From NCBI GenBank assembly GCA_002367305.1, contig DFBG01000061.1:1141-13637 (forward strand): a stretch of 12,497 nt of DNA, in the 5' to 3' direction. Source of the stretch: Actinobacteria bacterium UBA3086. Lineage in GTDB: Bacteria > Actinomycetota > Coriobacteriia > Anaerosomatales > UBA3086. How positions within the stretch are numbered: position 1 is the stretch's first letter; the number at the start of each line of letters is the position of its first letter. Below the pieces are notes generated by a model that saw only the letters and a program-made list of their open reading frames with translations, did no database searches and was not told the DNA's origin. Shown piece by piece: positions 1 through 7,207 of this stretch. A program made the position numbers and the translations under genes.

Positions 1-1916
1 TCTTCGAGAATCTGCAGCAGGACGTTGAATACATCGGGATGCGCCTTCTCGATCTCGTCGAAGAGAACGACCGAATATGGCTTACGGCGAATGAGTTCGG
101 TCAGTTGACCACCCTCATCGAAACCGACATAGCCGGGAGGCGAACCGATCAGTCGAGAAACGGTGTGCTTCTCCATGTACTCGGACATGTCGAGCTGTAT
201 CAGCGCATCCTCGCTACCAAAGAGGAACGACGCCAGAGCCTTGGAGAGCTCTGTCTTGCCGACTCCTGATGGCCCGAGGAAGATGAACGACCCGGCTGGC
301 CGACGAGGATCTTTGAGCCCAGCACGTGCTCGGCGGATGGCCTTTGAGACCGAGGTGACCGCCTCATCCTGACCCACGATGCGCTCATGGATCGTTGCCT
401 CCATCCGGAGCAGTTTGGCAGTCTCCTCCTCGGTCAGCGCGGTGACCGGCACGCCAGTCCACATCGAGACCACTTCAGCGATCTCAACCTCGGTCACCTC
501 GACGAGGCGCCGTGCTTCAGGCTTGAGCCACTCCTCTTCCATGGCGCGCTTCTCGGCAAGGGTCTGCTTCTCCGTGTCGCGCAACGAAGCAGCCTTCTCG
601 AACTCCTGTGCCTCGATAGCCGCCTCTTTCTCCGCCCGTACTCGACGAAGACGATCTTCGACTTCTTTCACACCGGGAGGTGCGGTCGTCATCTGAATTC
701 GCATCTTTGACCCGGCCTCATCGATGAGGTCGATCGCCTTGTCCGGCAGGAACCGATCGGATATATAGCGGTCAGCGAGCGTCGCCGCCGCATCGATGGC
801 GCCATCCGTGATGGAGACCCGGTGATGTGCCTCATAGCGGTCACGCAGACCCTTGAGTATCTCCACGGTCTCCTCGACGCTGGGTTCGCCCACAAGAATC
901 GGCTGGAAGCGACGCTCAAGGGCGGGATCCTTCTCGACGTATTTGCGATACTCGTCGAGAGTGGTCGCCCCGATGGTCTGCAGTTCCCCTCGGGCGAGCG
1001 CCGGCTTGATGATGCTGGCCGCGTCGATCGCACCCTCTGCGGCTCCGGCACCGACAAGTGTGTGCATCTCGTCAACGAACAGGATGACGTCTCCCCGCTC
1101 ACGAATCTCCTTCATGACCTTCTTGAGTCGATCCTCGAACTCACCCCGGTACTTGCTACCCGCCACGAGCGCAGCGAGGTCCAAAGTGTAAAGTTGCTTG
1201 TCCTTGATCGTTTCAGGCACCTCGTCGGAAGCGATGAGCTGTGCCAAGCCCTCCGCAACGGCGGTCTTGCCCACTCCCGGCTCACCTATGAGTACGGGAT
1301 TGTTCTTGGTGCGCCTGGACAGGATCTGCATGACGCGCTCGATCTCCTGCGCGCGGCCGACCACCGGGTCGAGCTTTCCATCCGATGCCTGACGCGTCAG
1401 ATTGCGTCCGAACTCATCCAGAATGGCTCCGTCGCGACCACCGCGGCGTTCGTCGCCCCCCTGTTCCGCCTGCTTGCCGTAATGACCAGAGAGAAGTTGT
1501 ATGACTGCGGAGCGAACCTTCTCAAGATCGGCACCGAGATTGAGAAGCACTTGCGCAGCAACACCCTCGCCCTCACGGATGAGGCCGAGCAAGATATGCT
1601 CCGTGCCTATGTAGTTGTGCCCCAACTGCAGAGCCTCGCGAAGCGAGAGCTCGAGCACCTTCTTCGCGCGCGGAGTGAAGGGGATGTGGCCAGTCGGCAC
1701 GAATGTTCCTCGGCCGATAAGCTCCTCGACTTGGGCATGGACATCCTCGAGCGAGATATTGAGAGACTGGAGCGCCTTGGCGGCGATACCGTCCTGCTCG
1801 CGGATCAAACCGAGCAAGAGATGCTCGGTTCCGATGTAGTTCTGATTAAGCAGCCGCGCCTCTTCTTGGGCGTACACGACAACCCGGCGGGCCTTCTCGG
1901 TGAAGCGTTCGAACAT
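1..1916 (-). CDS. clpC: ATP-dependent Clp protease ATPase subunit ClpC (3' end outside window)
   Basis: Hsp100/Clp AAA+ unfoldase that feeds proteins to the ClpP peptidase in the cytoplasm. The first 638 residues are present; the family usually has about 810-850, so part of the second AAA+ domain and the C-terminus lie beyond the left edge. Two N-terminal Clp repeats occupy roughly residues 1-145, each with the NYIGTEH-LLGLIRE pattern. The first AAA+ domain has Walker A GEPGVGKT (211-218) and Walker B VILFVDEMH (277-285). A UVR-type segment (AIEAQEFEKAASLRD, about 433-447) in the middle coiled region marks ClpC rather than ClpB. The second AAA+ domain has Walker A GPSGVGKT (548-555) and Walker B VVLFDEI (616-622). 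The ATG follows AGGTGG with a 7-base gap. It lies 167 bases after lysS with its own promoter-like element. No ctsR, mcsA or mcsB is nearby, unlike Firmicutes clpC operons. Confidence 0.97.
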   Translation of the reverse strand, partial: MFERFTEKARRVVVYAQEEARLLNQNYIGTEHLLLGLIREQDGIAAKALQSLNISLEDVHAQVEELIGRGTFVPTGHIPFTPRAKKVLELSLREALQLGHNYIGTEHILLGLIREGEGVAAQVLLNLGADLEKVRSAVIQLLSGHYGKQAEQGGDERRGGRDGAILDEFGRNLTRQASDGKLDPVVGRAQEIERVMQILSRRTKNNPVLIGEPGVGKTAVAEGLAQLIASDEVPETIKDKQLYTLDLAALVAGSKYRGEFEDRLKKVMKEIRERGDVILFVDEMHTLVGAGAAEGAIDAASIIKPALARGELQTIGATTLDEYRKYVEKDPALERRFQPILVGEPSVEETVEILKGLRDRYEAHHRVSITDGAIDAAATLADRYISDRFLPDKAIDLIDEAGSKMRIQMTTAPPGVKEVEDRLRRVRAEKEAAIEAQEFEKAASLRDTEKQTLAEKRAMEEEWLKPEARRLVEVTEVEIAEVVSMWTGVPVTALTEEETAKLLRMEATIHERIVGQDEAVTSVSKAIRRARAGLKDPRRPAGSFIFLGPSGVGKTELSKALASFLFGSEDALIQLDMSEYMEKHTVSRLIGSPPGYVGFDEGGQLTELIRRKPYSVVLFDEIEKAHPDVFNVLLQILE

Positions 1917-1984
1917 CTGTGTTCCACCTCTCGCTTCCAAGAGAACCAACGGTCGTAGAATCGACCCTACAGTCTGGTGGATAG

Positions 1985-2007
1985 AGTATACCCGCATGCA
2001 CTGACAC
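1985..2007 (-). promoter_or_regulatory. clpC promoter resembling the RecA-NDp/PafBC type
   Basis: On the minus strand GTGTCAGTG (2007-1999), then 8 bases, then TATACT (1990-1985). This fits the mycobacterial LexA-independent DNA-damage promoter consensus TTGTCRGTG-N8-TANNNT at 8 of 9 upstream positions, with exact spacing. A normal -35 hexamer is missing: the window 17 bases upstream of TATACT reads TCGTTC, which fits the non-sigma70-like -35 of that class. The predicted transcript starts near 1978, giving a leader of about 60 bases. Binding by a PafBC-like activator is inference. Confidence 0.6.
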
Positions 2008-2048
2008 GAACGAGCGACGTAGGAGATTCGTAGCAAGGAATGTACCAG

Positions 2049-2073
2049 AATCTAAGTGCTTATGACTCAGATT
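2049..2073 (-). repeat. Inverted repeat between lysS and clpC (weak terminator or operator)
   Basis: Minus-strand AATCTGAGT, 7-base spacer CATAAGC, then ACTTAGATT: a 9-bp stem with one G-U pair, 10 bases after the lysS stop. No T-run follows, so it is not a standard intrinsic terminator. The arm and spacer geometry recalls the actinobacterial HAIR element bound by HspR (CTTGAGT-N7-ACTCAAG), but only 5 and 4 of the 7 arm positions agree. Either role is tentative. Confidence 0.35.
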
Positions 2074-2083
2074 GGTGAAGATC

Positions 2084-3592
2084 TCAGGCTTCCGGACGCA
2101 TGTGCGGGAAAAGCAGCACGTCTCGAATCGATGCGGAGTCGGTGAGAAGCATGACCAACCGATCGATGCCTATCCCAAGACCACCGGCTGGCGGCATGCC
2201 GTACTCCATGGCGCGGAGATAGTCCTCGTCGTACCCCATGGCCTCATCATCTCCACCCGCCTTCGCCTCGATCTGCTTGGCGAAACGCTCGCGCTGATCA
2301 ACGGGATCCACGAGTTCGGAGAACGCATTCGCGATCTCGCGCCCGGTGACGATCAGCTCGAAGCGCTCGGTGAGCTCGGGCTCGCCCGGTTTCTTGCGAG
2401 CGAGGGGTGAAGTCTCGAGCGGATACTCGGTCACGAACGTGGGCTGCACAAGGTTACCCTCGACCAGCTTCTCGTAAATCTCGGTGATGAGCTTGCCCTT
2501 GCCCCAAGACTCATCGGTCGGCACCTCGTGGGTCACGCAGAGCGCACGCAGCTCCTCGACAGAGCGAGCGAAGGACACGTCCTCCCCTGCGGCCTCAGAG
2601 GTGAGCTCGATCATGGTACGGCGCGCCCAGGGACCCGAGAGGTCGATATCGACACCCTGATAGGTGATCTGCAGTGTGCCGAGAACCTCTTGCGCCGCTG
2701 CCGCGACAATACCCTCGGTGAGGTCCATCATGCCCTCGAGATTAGTGAAGGCCTGATACGCCTCCAGCATGGTGAACTCAGGATTGTGCCGAACCGAAAT
2801 GCCCTCATTGCGGAACGAGCGATTGATCTCATACACGCGATCGAATCCGCCGACGAGAAGCCGCTTAAGATACAGCTCCGGCGCAATGCGCAAGTAGAAC
2901 TCCATGTCGAGCGTGTTGTGGTGGGTCACGAACGGACGCGCGGTCGCACCACCGGGAATCGGATGCAGCATAGGAGTCTCGACCTCAAGGAACTCCTGGG
3001 CTTCCATATACCGACGGACCGCCGATATGATCTGAAAACGGGCCTGGAATACATCCCTGACCTCGCGATTCATGATGAGATCGACATATCGCTGTCGATA
3101 GCGTGTCTCAGTGTCGGTGAGCCCGTGGAACTTCTCAGGCAGCGGACGCAGCGACTTGGAGAGAAGGAGAACCTCGGTGGGTGACACCGATAGCTCTCCT
3201 CGACGAGTACGCAGAACTGAGCCGGTGGCACCTACCCAGTCGCCCACATCCAGCGAGCGAATGGTTTCGTAGCCATCCTCACCCAGGAGATTGATTCGAC
3301 AGAAGAGTTGCAGGTCCTCAGTGGCGTCGCGAACCACAACGAATGCCACCTTGCCTTGATCACGCTTGGCAACGACGCGACCCGCGACCGAAACTACGTC
3401 CGCGGCGTCTTCCCCGGCCTCGAGGTGACCATACGCAGCAATAACATCAGAAGCGCGGTGCGTGTAGTCGAATCGATCTCGATACGGGGTTCCACCGGAC
3501 TCGATGATTGCATCGCGCTTGGCGCGACGTACAGCGAACGGATCCTCGACGGGCTGGCCCTCTGGTGTGTGTGCGCCCGTCTCGTCAGTCAT
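2084..3592 (-). CDS. lysS: Lysine--tRNA ligase, class II
   Basis: Cytoplasmic enzyme that charges tRNA-Lys with lysine using ATP. It has 502 residues, normal for bacterial LysS. An N-terminal OB-fold anticodon-binding domain lies at about 65-145, followed by the class II catalytic core: EVETPMLHPIPGGATARPF (203-221), motif 2 FRNEGIS (260-266) with RHNPEFTMLE after it, and motif 3 GLGIGIDRL (471-479). The ATG sits 3 bases after the greA stop, and no purine-rich Shine-Dalgarno sequence precedes it (the upstream bases are CACCCTCTAGCC), so translation is probably coupled to greA termination. An N-terminal extension of about 18 residues before FAVRRAKRDAI is acidic and proline-containing, as in many LysS. 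The greA-lysS pairing is common in bacteria. Confidence 0.98.
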   Translation of the reverse strand: MTDETGAHTPEGQPVEDPFAVRRAKRDAIIESGGTPYRDRFDYTHRASDVIAAYGHLEAGEDAADVVSVAGRVVAKRDQGKVAFVVVRDATEDLQLFCRINLLGEDGYETIRSLDVGDWVGATGSVLRTRRGELSVSPTEVLLLSKSLRPLPEKFHGLTDTETRYRQRYVDLIMNREVRDVFQARFQIISAVRRYMEAQEFLEVETPMLHPIPGGATARPFVTHHNTLDMEFYLRIAPELYLKRLLVGGFDRVYEINRSFRNEGISVRHNPEFTMLEAYQAFTNLEGMMDLTEGIVAAAAQEVLGTLQITYQGVDIDLSGPWARRTMIELTSEAAGEDVSFARSVEELRALCVTHEVPTDESWGKGKLITEIYEKLVEGNLVQPTFVTEYPLETSPLARKKPGEPELTERFELIVTGREIANAFSELVDPVDQRERFAKQIEAKAGGDDEAMGYDEDYLRAMEYGMPPAGGLGIGIDRLVMLLTDSASIRDVLLFPHMRPEA

Positions 3593-3595
3593 TGG

Positions 3596-4069
3596 CTAGA
3601 GGGTGATAGAGCGAACCGAGTACTCCAGCTCACGGCCGGAGGGGGTGGCAACCTTGACCGTTGCGCCCTTCTTTGCGCCGATGATCGCCTGACCCACCGG
3701 CGACTCATTGGATATCTTGTCATGAGCCGGATCAGCCTCGGCGGAACCCACGAGCTGATAGACGTGAATATCACCGGTCTCAGAATCCTCGAGCTCAACA
3801 CGCGAACCAAGCGTGACCTTGTCGCACTTAGAAGGAGTGTCGATGACAGTGGCATTCGCCAGAATCACTTTGACTTCTGCGATGCGGCCCTCGACCCACG
3901 CCTGCTCATTCTTGGCATCGTCGTACTCGGAATTCTCGGAAATGTCTCCGAACTCCTTGGCCTCCTTGATACGCTCGCCAACCTCGCGACGACGTACAGT
4001 CTCGAGATGGAGAAGCTCCTGCTCAAGGGTTTCGAGTCCTTCGGCGGTAAGAGCGATGTCTTTGTGCAT
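3596..4069 (-). CDS. greA: Transcription elongation factor GreA
   Basis: Binds the secondary channel of RNA polymerase and stimulates cleavage of backtracked RNA. The coiled-coil N-terminal domain carries the hallmark tip DISENSEYDDAKNEQ, with acidic Asp and Glu at about 42 and 45 (E. coli D41/E44). The C-terminal FKBP-like domain has SPVGQAIIGAKKG near 124-136. Start choice: GGAG (4081-4078) lies 8 bases from ATG 4069 but only 2 from ATG 4075, so the inner Met is preferred (157 residues; 159 from the outer ATG). It is first in a greA-lysS unit, behind a sigma70-like promoter and a leader hairpin. Confidence 0.97.
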   Translation of the reverse strand: MHKDIALTAEGLETLEQELLHLETVRRREVGERIKEAKEFGDISENSEYDDAKNEQAWVEGRIAEVKVILANATVIDTPSKCDKVTLGSRVELEDSETGDIHVYQLVGSAEADPAHDKISNESPVGQAIIGAKKGATVKVATPSGRELEYSVRSITL

Positions 4070-4126
4070 GTTCATTACTCCGTGATCCTGCTCGACGGAC
4101 GGACGTGTGAGCCGAGATGTACTACG

Positions 4127-4155
4127 TCGGGCTGCCCCTTATCCGGGCAGCCCGA
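4127..4155 (-). promoter_or_regulatory. GC-rich stem-loop in the greA leader
   Basis: A perfect 11-bp inverted repeat (TCGGGCTGCCC / GGGCAGCCCGA) with a 7-base loop. It begins about 8 bases after the predicted start of the greA transcript and ends about 50 bases before the greA start codon. No T-run follows on either strand, so it is not a standard intrinsic terminator. It could protect the mRNA 5' end, pause polymerase, or help end tatA transcription. Function is unproven. Confidence 0.55.
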
Positions 4156-4169
4156 AAATTGTCCTCGGT

Positions 4170-4197
4170 AGTATACCCCATGCAAGGGCCACCGCAA
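4170..4197 (-). promoter_or_regulatory. Sigma70-like promoter for greA-lysS
   Basis: Minus-strand -35 TTGCGG (4197-4192), 16-base spacer, -10 TATACT (4175-4170). A start near 4163 would give a leader of about 95 bases with the hairpin at its 5' end. The stretch around the -10, GCATGGGGTATACT, resembles that of clpC, but the upstream TGTCAGTG element is absent here. Confidence 0.6.
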
Positions 4198-4243
4198 GGG
4201 TCAACCCGTCACACGGTCACTCGCCAACCTGACGCAGACGTAT

Positions 4244-4465
4244 CTACTCGTCGTCCTCGTCAGCCGTATCGTCCTTGGCATCCTTTGCGTCGCCGTCAGC
4301 TTCGTCGTCCTCGTCCTTGCCGTCCACGCCGTCGCGGACAGCCTTCATCGTCTTGCCAATAGACTTGCCCAGAGCGGGCAGACGCTTCGGGCCGAACAGA
4401 ACCAATACGATGACGAGGATAATCGCCAACTCCTGAACACCCAATCCGGGAATAAGTGCAGCCAT
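4244..4465 (-). CDS. tatA: Sec-independent protein translocase subunit TatA/TatE family
   Basis: Single-span membrane protein that forms the pore-like element of the twin-arginine pathway for export of folded proteins. From the chosen start it has 73 residues: a short N-terminus with Glu12 (VQELAIIL), a hydrophobic helix at about 10-24, the conserved FGPKRLP hinge (24-30), an amphipathic helix (ALGKSIGKTMKAV), and a very acidic tail (about 50-73, Asp/Glu/Ala/Lys). The reading frame opens at 4510, but GGAGG (4474-4470) lies 4 bases before ATG 4465 and the TatA homology begins there. No tatC is in the window. TatA and TatB are hard to separate by sequence; the short length favours TatA. Confidence 0.93.
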   Translation of the reverse strand: MAALIPGLGVQELAIILVIVLVLFGPKRLPALGKSIGKTMKAVRDGVDGKDEDDEADGDAKDAKDDTADEDDE

Positions 4466-4499
4466 GACGCCTCCATCTTTCGCGAATCCGATACTTAAA

Positions 4500-4518
4500 G
4501 CCGACGACACGCGTCGGC
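4500..4518 (-). terminator. Weak terminator-like hairpin after rex
   Basis: Minus-strand GCCGACG, 5-base loop CGTGT, CGTCGGC, followed by TTTAAG. The 7-bp GC-rich stem lies between the rex stop (4550) and the tatA Shine-Dalgarno. The T-run is only three bases, so termination would be partial. I found no clear separate tatA promoter. Confidence 0.4.
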
Positions 4519-4549
4519 ATGTTCACTGGGGGCTAGAGTAACACCATGC

Positions 4550-5203
4550 TCAGACTCTCGCCACGCCCTCGGTGCGCGAGAGGTAGTACAACGTATGTAG
4601 CAACTCTCGCACCGGGTCGGTGTTATGTAGCGTAACCCCGTCGGTCACCTTAACTAAATTCGCACAGTAGTTGAGAATCACCTTGATCCCCGCTTCGCAC
4701 ATCCGATCAGCAACATCCTGGGCCGCTTCCGGCGGCACGGCAATCACGCCGACAGCAATGGACTGTTCTGCCACGACTCGCCCAAGCTCGGATATGTCCT
4801 GCACGATGATGTCGCCGATTCGGCCACCCACCTTGTGCGAATCGTTATCAAAAATCGCCGAAACGAGGAAGCCCCTGGCCCGCAGTCCATTGTATGAGGC
4901 AATGGCCGAGCCCAAGTGTCCCGCCCCGACTAGGACCAGACGATGCGTGTGATCCGAACCAAGAATATGCTGAATCTGATCGATCAGCGTTGTGATCTCG
5001 TACCCGACTCCGCGCTTGCCGAACGATCCGAAGTGAGTGAGATCCCGTCGAATCTGGGCAGGATTGATCTCAGTCATCTTGCCCAAGAGGGCCGAGGACA
5101 CCGTGAAGGAACCCTCCTGGCGCAACTGAATCAGAACACTCAGGTACGTTGGCAGGCGTTCGATAACCCCTTCTGGTATGCGATCGATCTCAGATGCACT
5201 CAC
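4550..5203 (-). CDS. rex: Redox-sensing transcriptional repressor Rex
   Basis: DNA-binding repressor released from operators when NADH rises relative to NAD+; in Gram-positive bacteria it controls fermentation and respiratory genes. From the chosen start it has 217 residues. An N-terminal winged helix (about 1-80) contains PAQIRRDLTHFGSFGKRGVGY, the strongly conserved Rex recognition region. A Rossmann NAD(H)-binding domain follows with GAGHLGSA (93-100) and VPPEAAQDVAD (156-166). A C-terminal helix (DPVRELLHTLYYL) matches the family's domain-swapped dimer helix. The frame stays open to a TTG at 5245, but that codon lies inside the operator and next to the -10, whereas GTG 5203 has GGAG 5 bases upstream. 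A Rex-type palindrome in its promoter implies autoregulation. Confidence 0.96.
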   Translation of the reverse strand: MSASEIDRIPEGVIERLPTYLSVLIQLRQEGSFTVSSALLGKMTEINPAQIRRDLTHFGSFGKRGVGYEITTLIDQIQHILGSDHTHRLVLVGAGHLGSAIASYNGLRARGFLVSAIFDNDSHKVGGRIGDIIVQDISELGRVVAEQSIAVGVIAVPPEAAQDVADRMCEAGIKVILNYCANLVKVTDGVTLHNTDPVRELLHTLYYLSRTEGVARV

Positions 5204-5235
5204 CGAGACTCCAGATGCCGAAGAACAGTGAGTAC

Positions 5236-5264
5236 ATTGTAACAATGGTTACAAACACAGACAA
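5236..5264 (-). promoter_or_regulatory. rex promoter with overlapping Rex operator
   Basis: The operator is the palindrome TTGTAACAATGGTTACAA (5237-5254): perfect 7-bp arms around a 4-base centre, with the TTGT...ACAA ends typical of Rex sites (consensus close to TTGTGAA-N4-TTCACAA). It overlaps a sigma70 promoter on the minus strand: -35 TTGTCT (5264-5259), 17-base spacer, -10 TACAAT (5241-5236). Bound Rex would cover the spacer and the -10. The nearest gene is rex itself. Confidence 0.85.
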
Positions 5265-5287
5265 GGCTCGCCGCAGAGGAAGTCAAC

Positions 5288-6082
5288 CTAGAAGACCGCC
5301 CCATCCAGAGCATGCGCACATGCACAGTCACGCTCAACCGGAAGGGCTGGAATCATGGAATAGAGCAGGTCCTTGAGCTTGTGGTTGTTCTCACCGAACA
5401 CGCGAATGACTTCTTCGTTGCTCACCGGCTCGACGCCCTCTGCGCCGGCATCATGATCCGTGATCAGCGAGATATTGCAGTAGCAGATCTCAAGCTCACG
5501 CGCGAGATAGCACTCAGGATACTGAGTCATGTTGATAACTTCCCAGCCCTGCGAGGCGAACCACTTGGACTCGGCGCGCGTGCTGAATCGTGGACCCTGG
5601 ATCACGACGACAGTTCCGCTTGAATGAGTCGTGATTCCGAGTGCGGAAGCTTTCTCTGTGGCAACCTCGCGCATGATGGAGCAGTACGGATCTGCAGAGG
5701 AGACATGCGTAGTGAACGGGCCGTCGTAGAAGGTGTCCTTGCGACCCCATGTGCGATCAACGAATTGATCACAAATCACGAAGTGCCCCGGCTCCACCTC
5801 GGGCTGAAGCGACCCACAGGCGTTGGGACCGATGATCCGTCCCACGCCAAGCTCCTTCATGGCCCAGACATTCGCTCGATAGTTGATCATATGCGGCGGA
5901 AGCGAGTGATCCTTGCTGTGTCGGGGCAGGAAGGCGACCGTTCGGCCACCGATCTCGCCATACATGATGGGCGAAGATGGCGCACCGAAAGGAGTATTCA
6001 CTTTGAACTCTTGCGGGTTGTCGAGCAGCTCATAGAATCCTGAGCCACCGAAAACTCCGATTTCAGCTTTGGGGTAATCCAT
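5288..6082 (-). CDS. mtnP: S-methyl-5'-thioadenosine phosphorylase
   Basis: Cytoplasmic enzyme of the PNP/MTAP family that splits 5'-methylthioadenosine with phosphate into adenine and methylthioribose-1-phosphate. It has 264 residues, a usual length. Visible features are the phosphate-binding GGSGFY (12-17), PRHSKDH with Arg54-His55, the INYRAN segment, IQGPRFSTRAES (161-172), NMTQYPE (184-190) and ITDHD (207-211). The two Asp residues of TDHD match those contacting the 6-amino group in MTAPs, arguing against a 6-oxopurine phosphorylase; a related methylthioinosine phosphorylase cannot be excluded. AGGAG lies 8 bases before the ATG. Only 23 bases separate its stop from the rex -35 and no terminator is seen, so read-through into rex is possible. 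A Cys-rich tail (RDCACAHALDG) closes the protein. Confidence 0.93.
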   Translation of the reverse strand: MDYPKAEIGVFGGSGFYELLDNPQEFKVNTPFGAPSSPIMYGEIGGRTVAFLPRHSKDHSLPPHMINYRANVWAMKELGVGRIIGPNACGSLQPEVEPGHFVICDQFVDRTWGRKDTFYDGPFTTHVSSADPYCSIMREVATEKASALGITTHSSGTVVVIQGPRFSTRAESKWFASQGWEVINMTQYPECYLARELEICYCNISLITDHDAGAEGVEPVSNEEVIRVFGENNHKLKDLLYSMIPALPVERDCACAHALDGAVF

Positions 6083-6167
6083 CAGCGTGTCTCCTGTCAG
6101 GATCTCAGTCGTCGGACAACGTCAGCACCAGACGATTCTAGAGTATTCCTCGATTACTTGCGTGCAT

Positions 6168-7175
6168 TCATGCAGGAATGCGCCGATACTCATCATCTTC
6201 GCTTGTTGTGGCGACGTCCGATTCGTCCTCAATAGACCGAGGCGCATACAGCGGCCTCCGGAACAAATTGTCTAGGTCTGTCCAACGCTCATCAACCAGA
6301 GATGCGGTACTCGTGTACGCGAGAAAACCCGCCGCCTTTGCATCCATGTTGTCAGCGTGGTGGAGCAGAAGTGCCTCAAGGGTGGACGGCCGTTTCGGGG
6401 CGCCCCACTCCAACTCACCATGATGAGAGAGTATCGCGTGTGAGAGCGCCATGGAGACCCTCTCTCCAACAGCAGGTCGAATTCGGGAGACTGCCGCGTG
6501 ATATCGTCGCTCGCCGAGTATGACGTGACCGAGCAACCTCCCCTCGTCGGTGTATTCGATCACCGTATTGCACGTGAGTTCGTCGACTTTGCCGACATCA
6601 TGTAGGAGCGCGGCGCCGACCAACAGGTCGCGGTTCACATGCTCGTACGTCTGTGCCAATGACTCACAGATTCGAGTGACCGCGACTGTATGCTCCAAGA
6701 GACCGCCGATATGCGCATGATGATAGGTCTGCCCACCCGGTGAGGCACAGAATCTATCGAAGAATCCGTCTTGCCCGAATACGGATTGCACTATTCGCCG
6801 CACATCACGATCACGAATCGTGGCTGCCAGTGTGCGGAATTCCGAAGCGAGCTCAGCAATGTCTCGCCGAGTTGTCGGAATCATGTCCCCCTGGTCAAAG
6901 TCAGTCGAAGGGGCAACGTTCTCAACGGTGATGCGCTTGCGGCCGCGATAGGAGCTGACCGTGCCCTTGAGCCGCACTGCGCCACCAGCGGGTAGGCGAG
7001 CAGCGCCTGATGAAGGACGGAACATGACCGCAGAAATACTACCCGTGCGATCGCTCGCATCCGCCACAAGGTAGGCCTCACCGGTTTTGGAGGTGCGCAT
7101 CTCCTTCGACCTCAGCACGAACACCGAATCGACACGCTGCCCTTGAGCCAGCTCGTTCACGTATTGCTTCTTCAT
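6168..7175 (-). CDS. YhaM-like 3'-5' exoribonuclease (OB-fold plus HD domain)
   Basis: Predicted metal-dependent nuclease trimming single-stranded RNA or DNA 3' ends. From the chosen start it has 335 residues. An OB-fold nucleic-acid-binding domain (about 12-90, with the TGEAYLVADASDRTGSISAVMF strands, residues 31-52) is followed by an HD phosphohydrolase domain: H162 (GGLLEHT), H192-D193 (ALLHDVGK), H251-H252 (ILSHHGELEWG) and D275 (HHADNMDAK). This order and length match B. subtilis YhaM (about 314 residues). The acidic tail (316-330) is less conserved. GGAGG (7186-7182) lies 6 bases before ATG 7175 and only 3 before ATG 7178, so the inner start is preferred; the open frame extends to 7205. 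A RecA-NDp-like promoter lies just upstream, starting where the SAM hydrolase gene ends. Confidence 0.9.
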   Translation of the reverse strand: MKKQYVNELAQGQRVDSVFVLRSKEMRTSKTGEAYLVADASDRTGSISAVMFRPSSGAARLPAGGAVRLKGTVSSYRGRKRITVENVAPSTDFDQGDMIPTTRRDIAELASEFRTLAATIRDRDVRRIVQSVFGQDGFFDRFCASPGGQTYHHAHIGGLLEHTVAVTRICESLAQTYEHVNRDLLVGAALLHDVGKVDELTCNTVIEYTDEGRLLGHVILGERRYHAAVSRIRPAVGERVSMALSHAILSHHGELEWGAPKRPSTLEALLLHHADNMDAKAAGFLAYTSTASLVDERWTDLDNLFRRPLYAPRSIEDESDVATTSEDDEYRRIPA

Positions 7176-7207
7176 CATGACCCTCCCGATGTCCGCTGCT
7201 TGCACGG

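Noticed and set aside
822..1958. 378-residue open reading frame on the plus strand opposite clpC
   Set aside because: The minus strand encodes unmistakable ClpC with Walker and UVR motifs throughout; the long antisense frame follows from codon bias.
3308..4171. 287-residue plus-strand frame across lysS, greA and the greA leader
   Set aside because: Antisense to two clear genes and crossing their junction; the product is not a known type of protein.
4170..4197. greA promoter as another RecA-NDp-like element
   Set aside because: Although GCATGGGGTATACT looks like the clpC -10 region, the upstream nine bases match only about 4 of 9 and a normal -35 is present.
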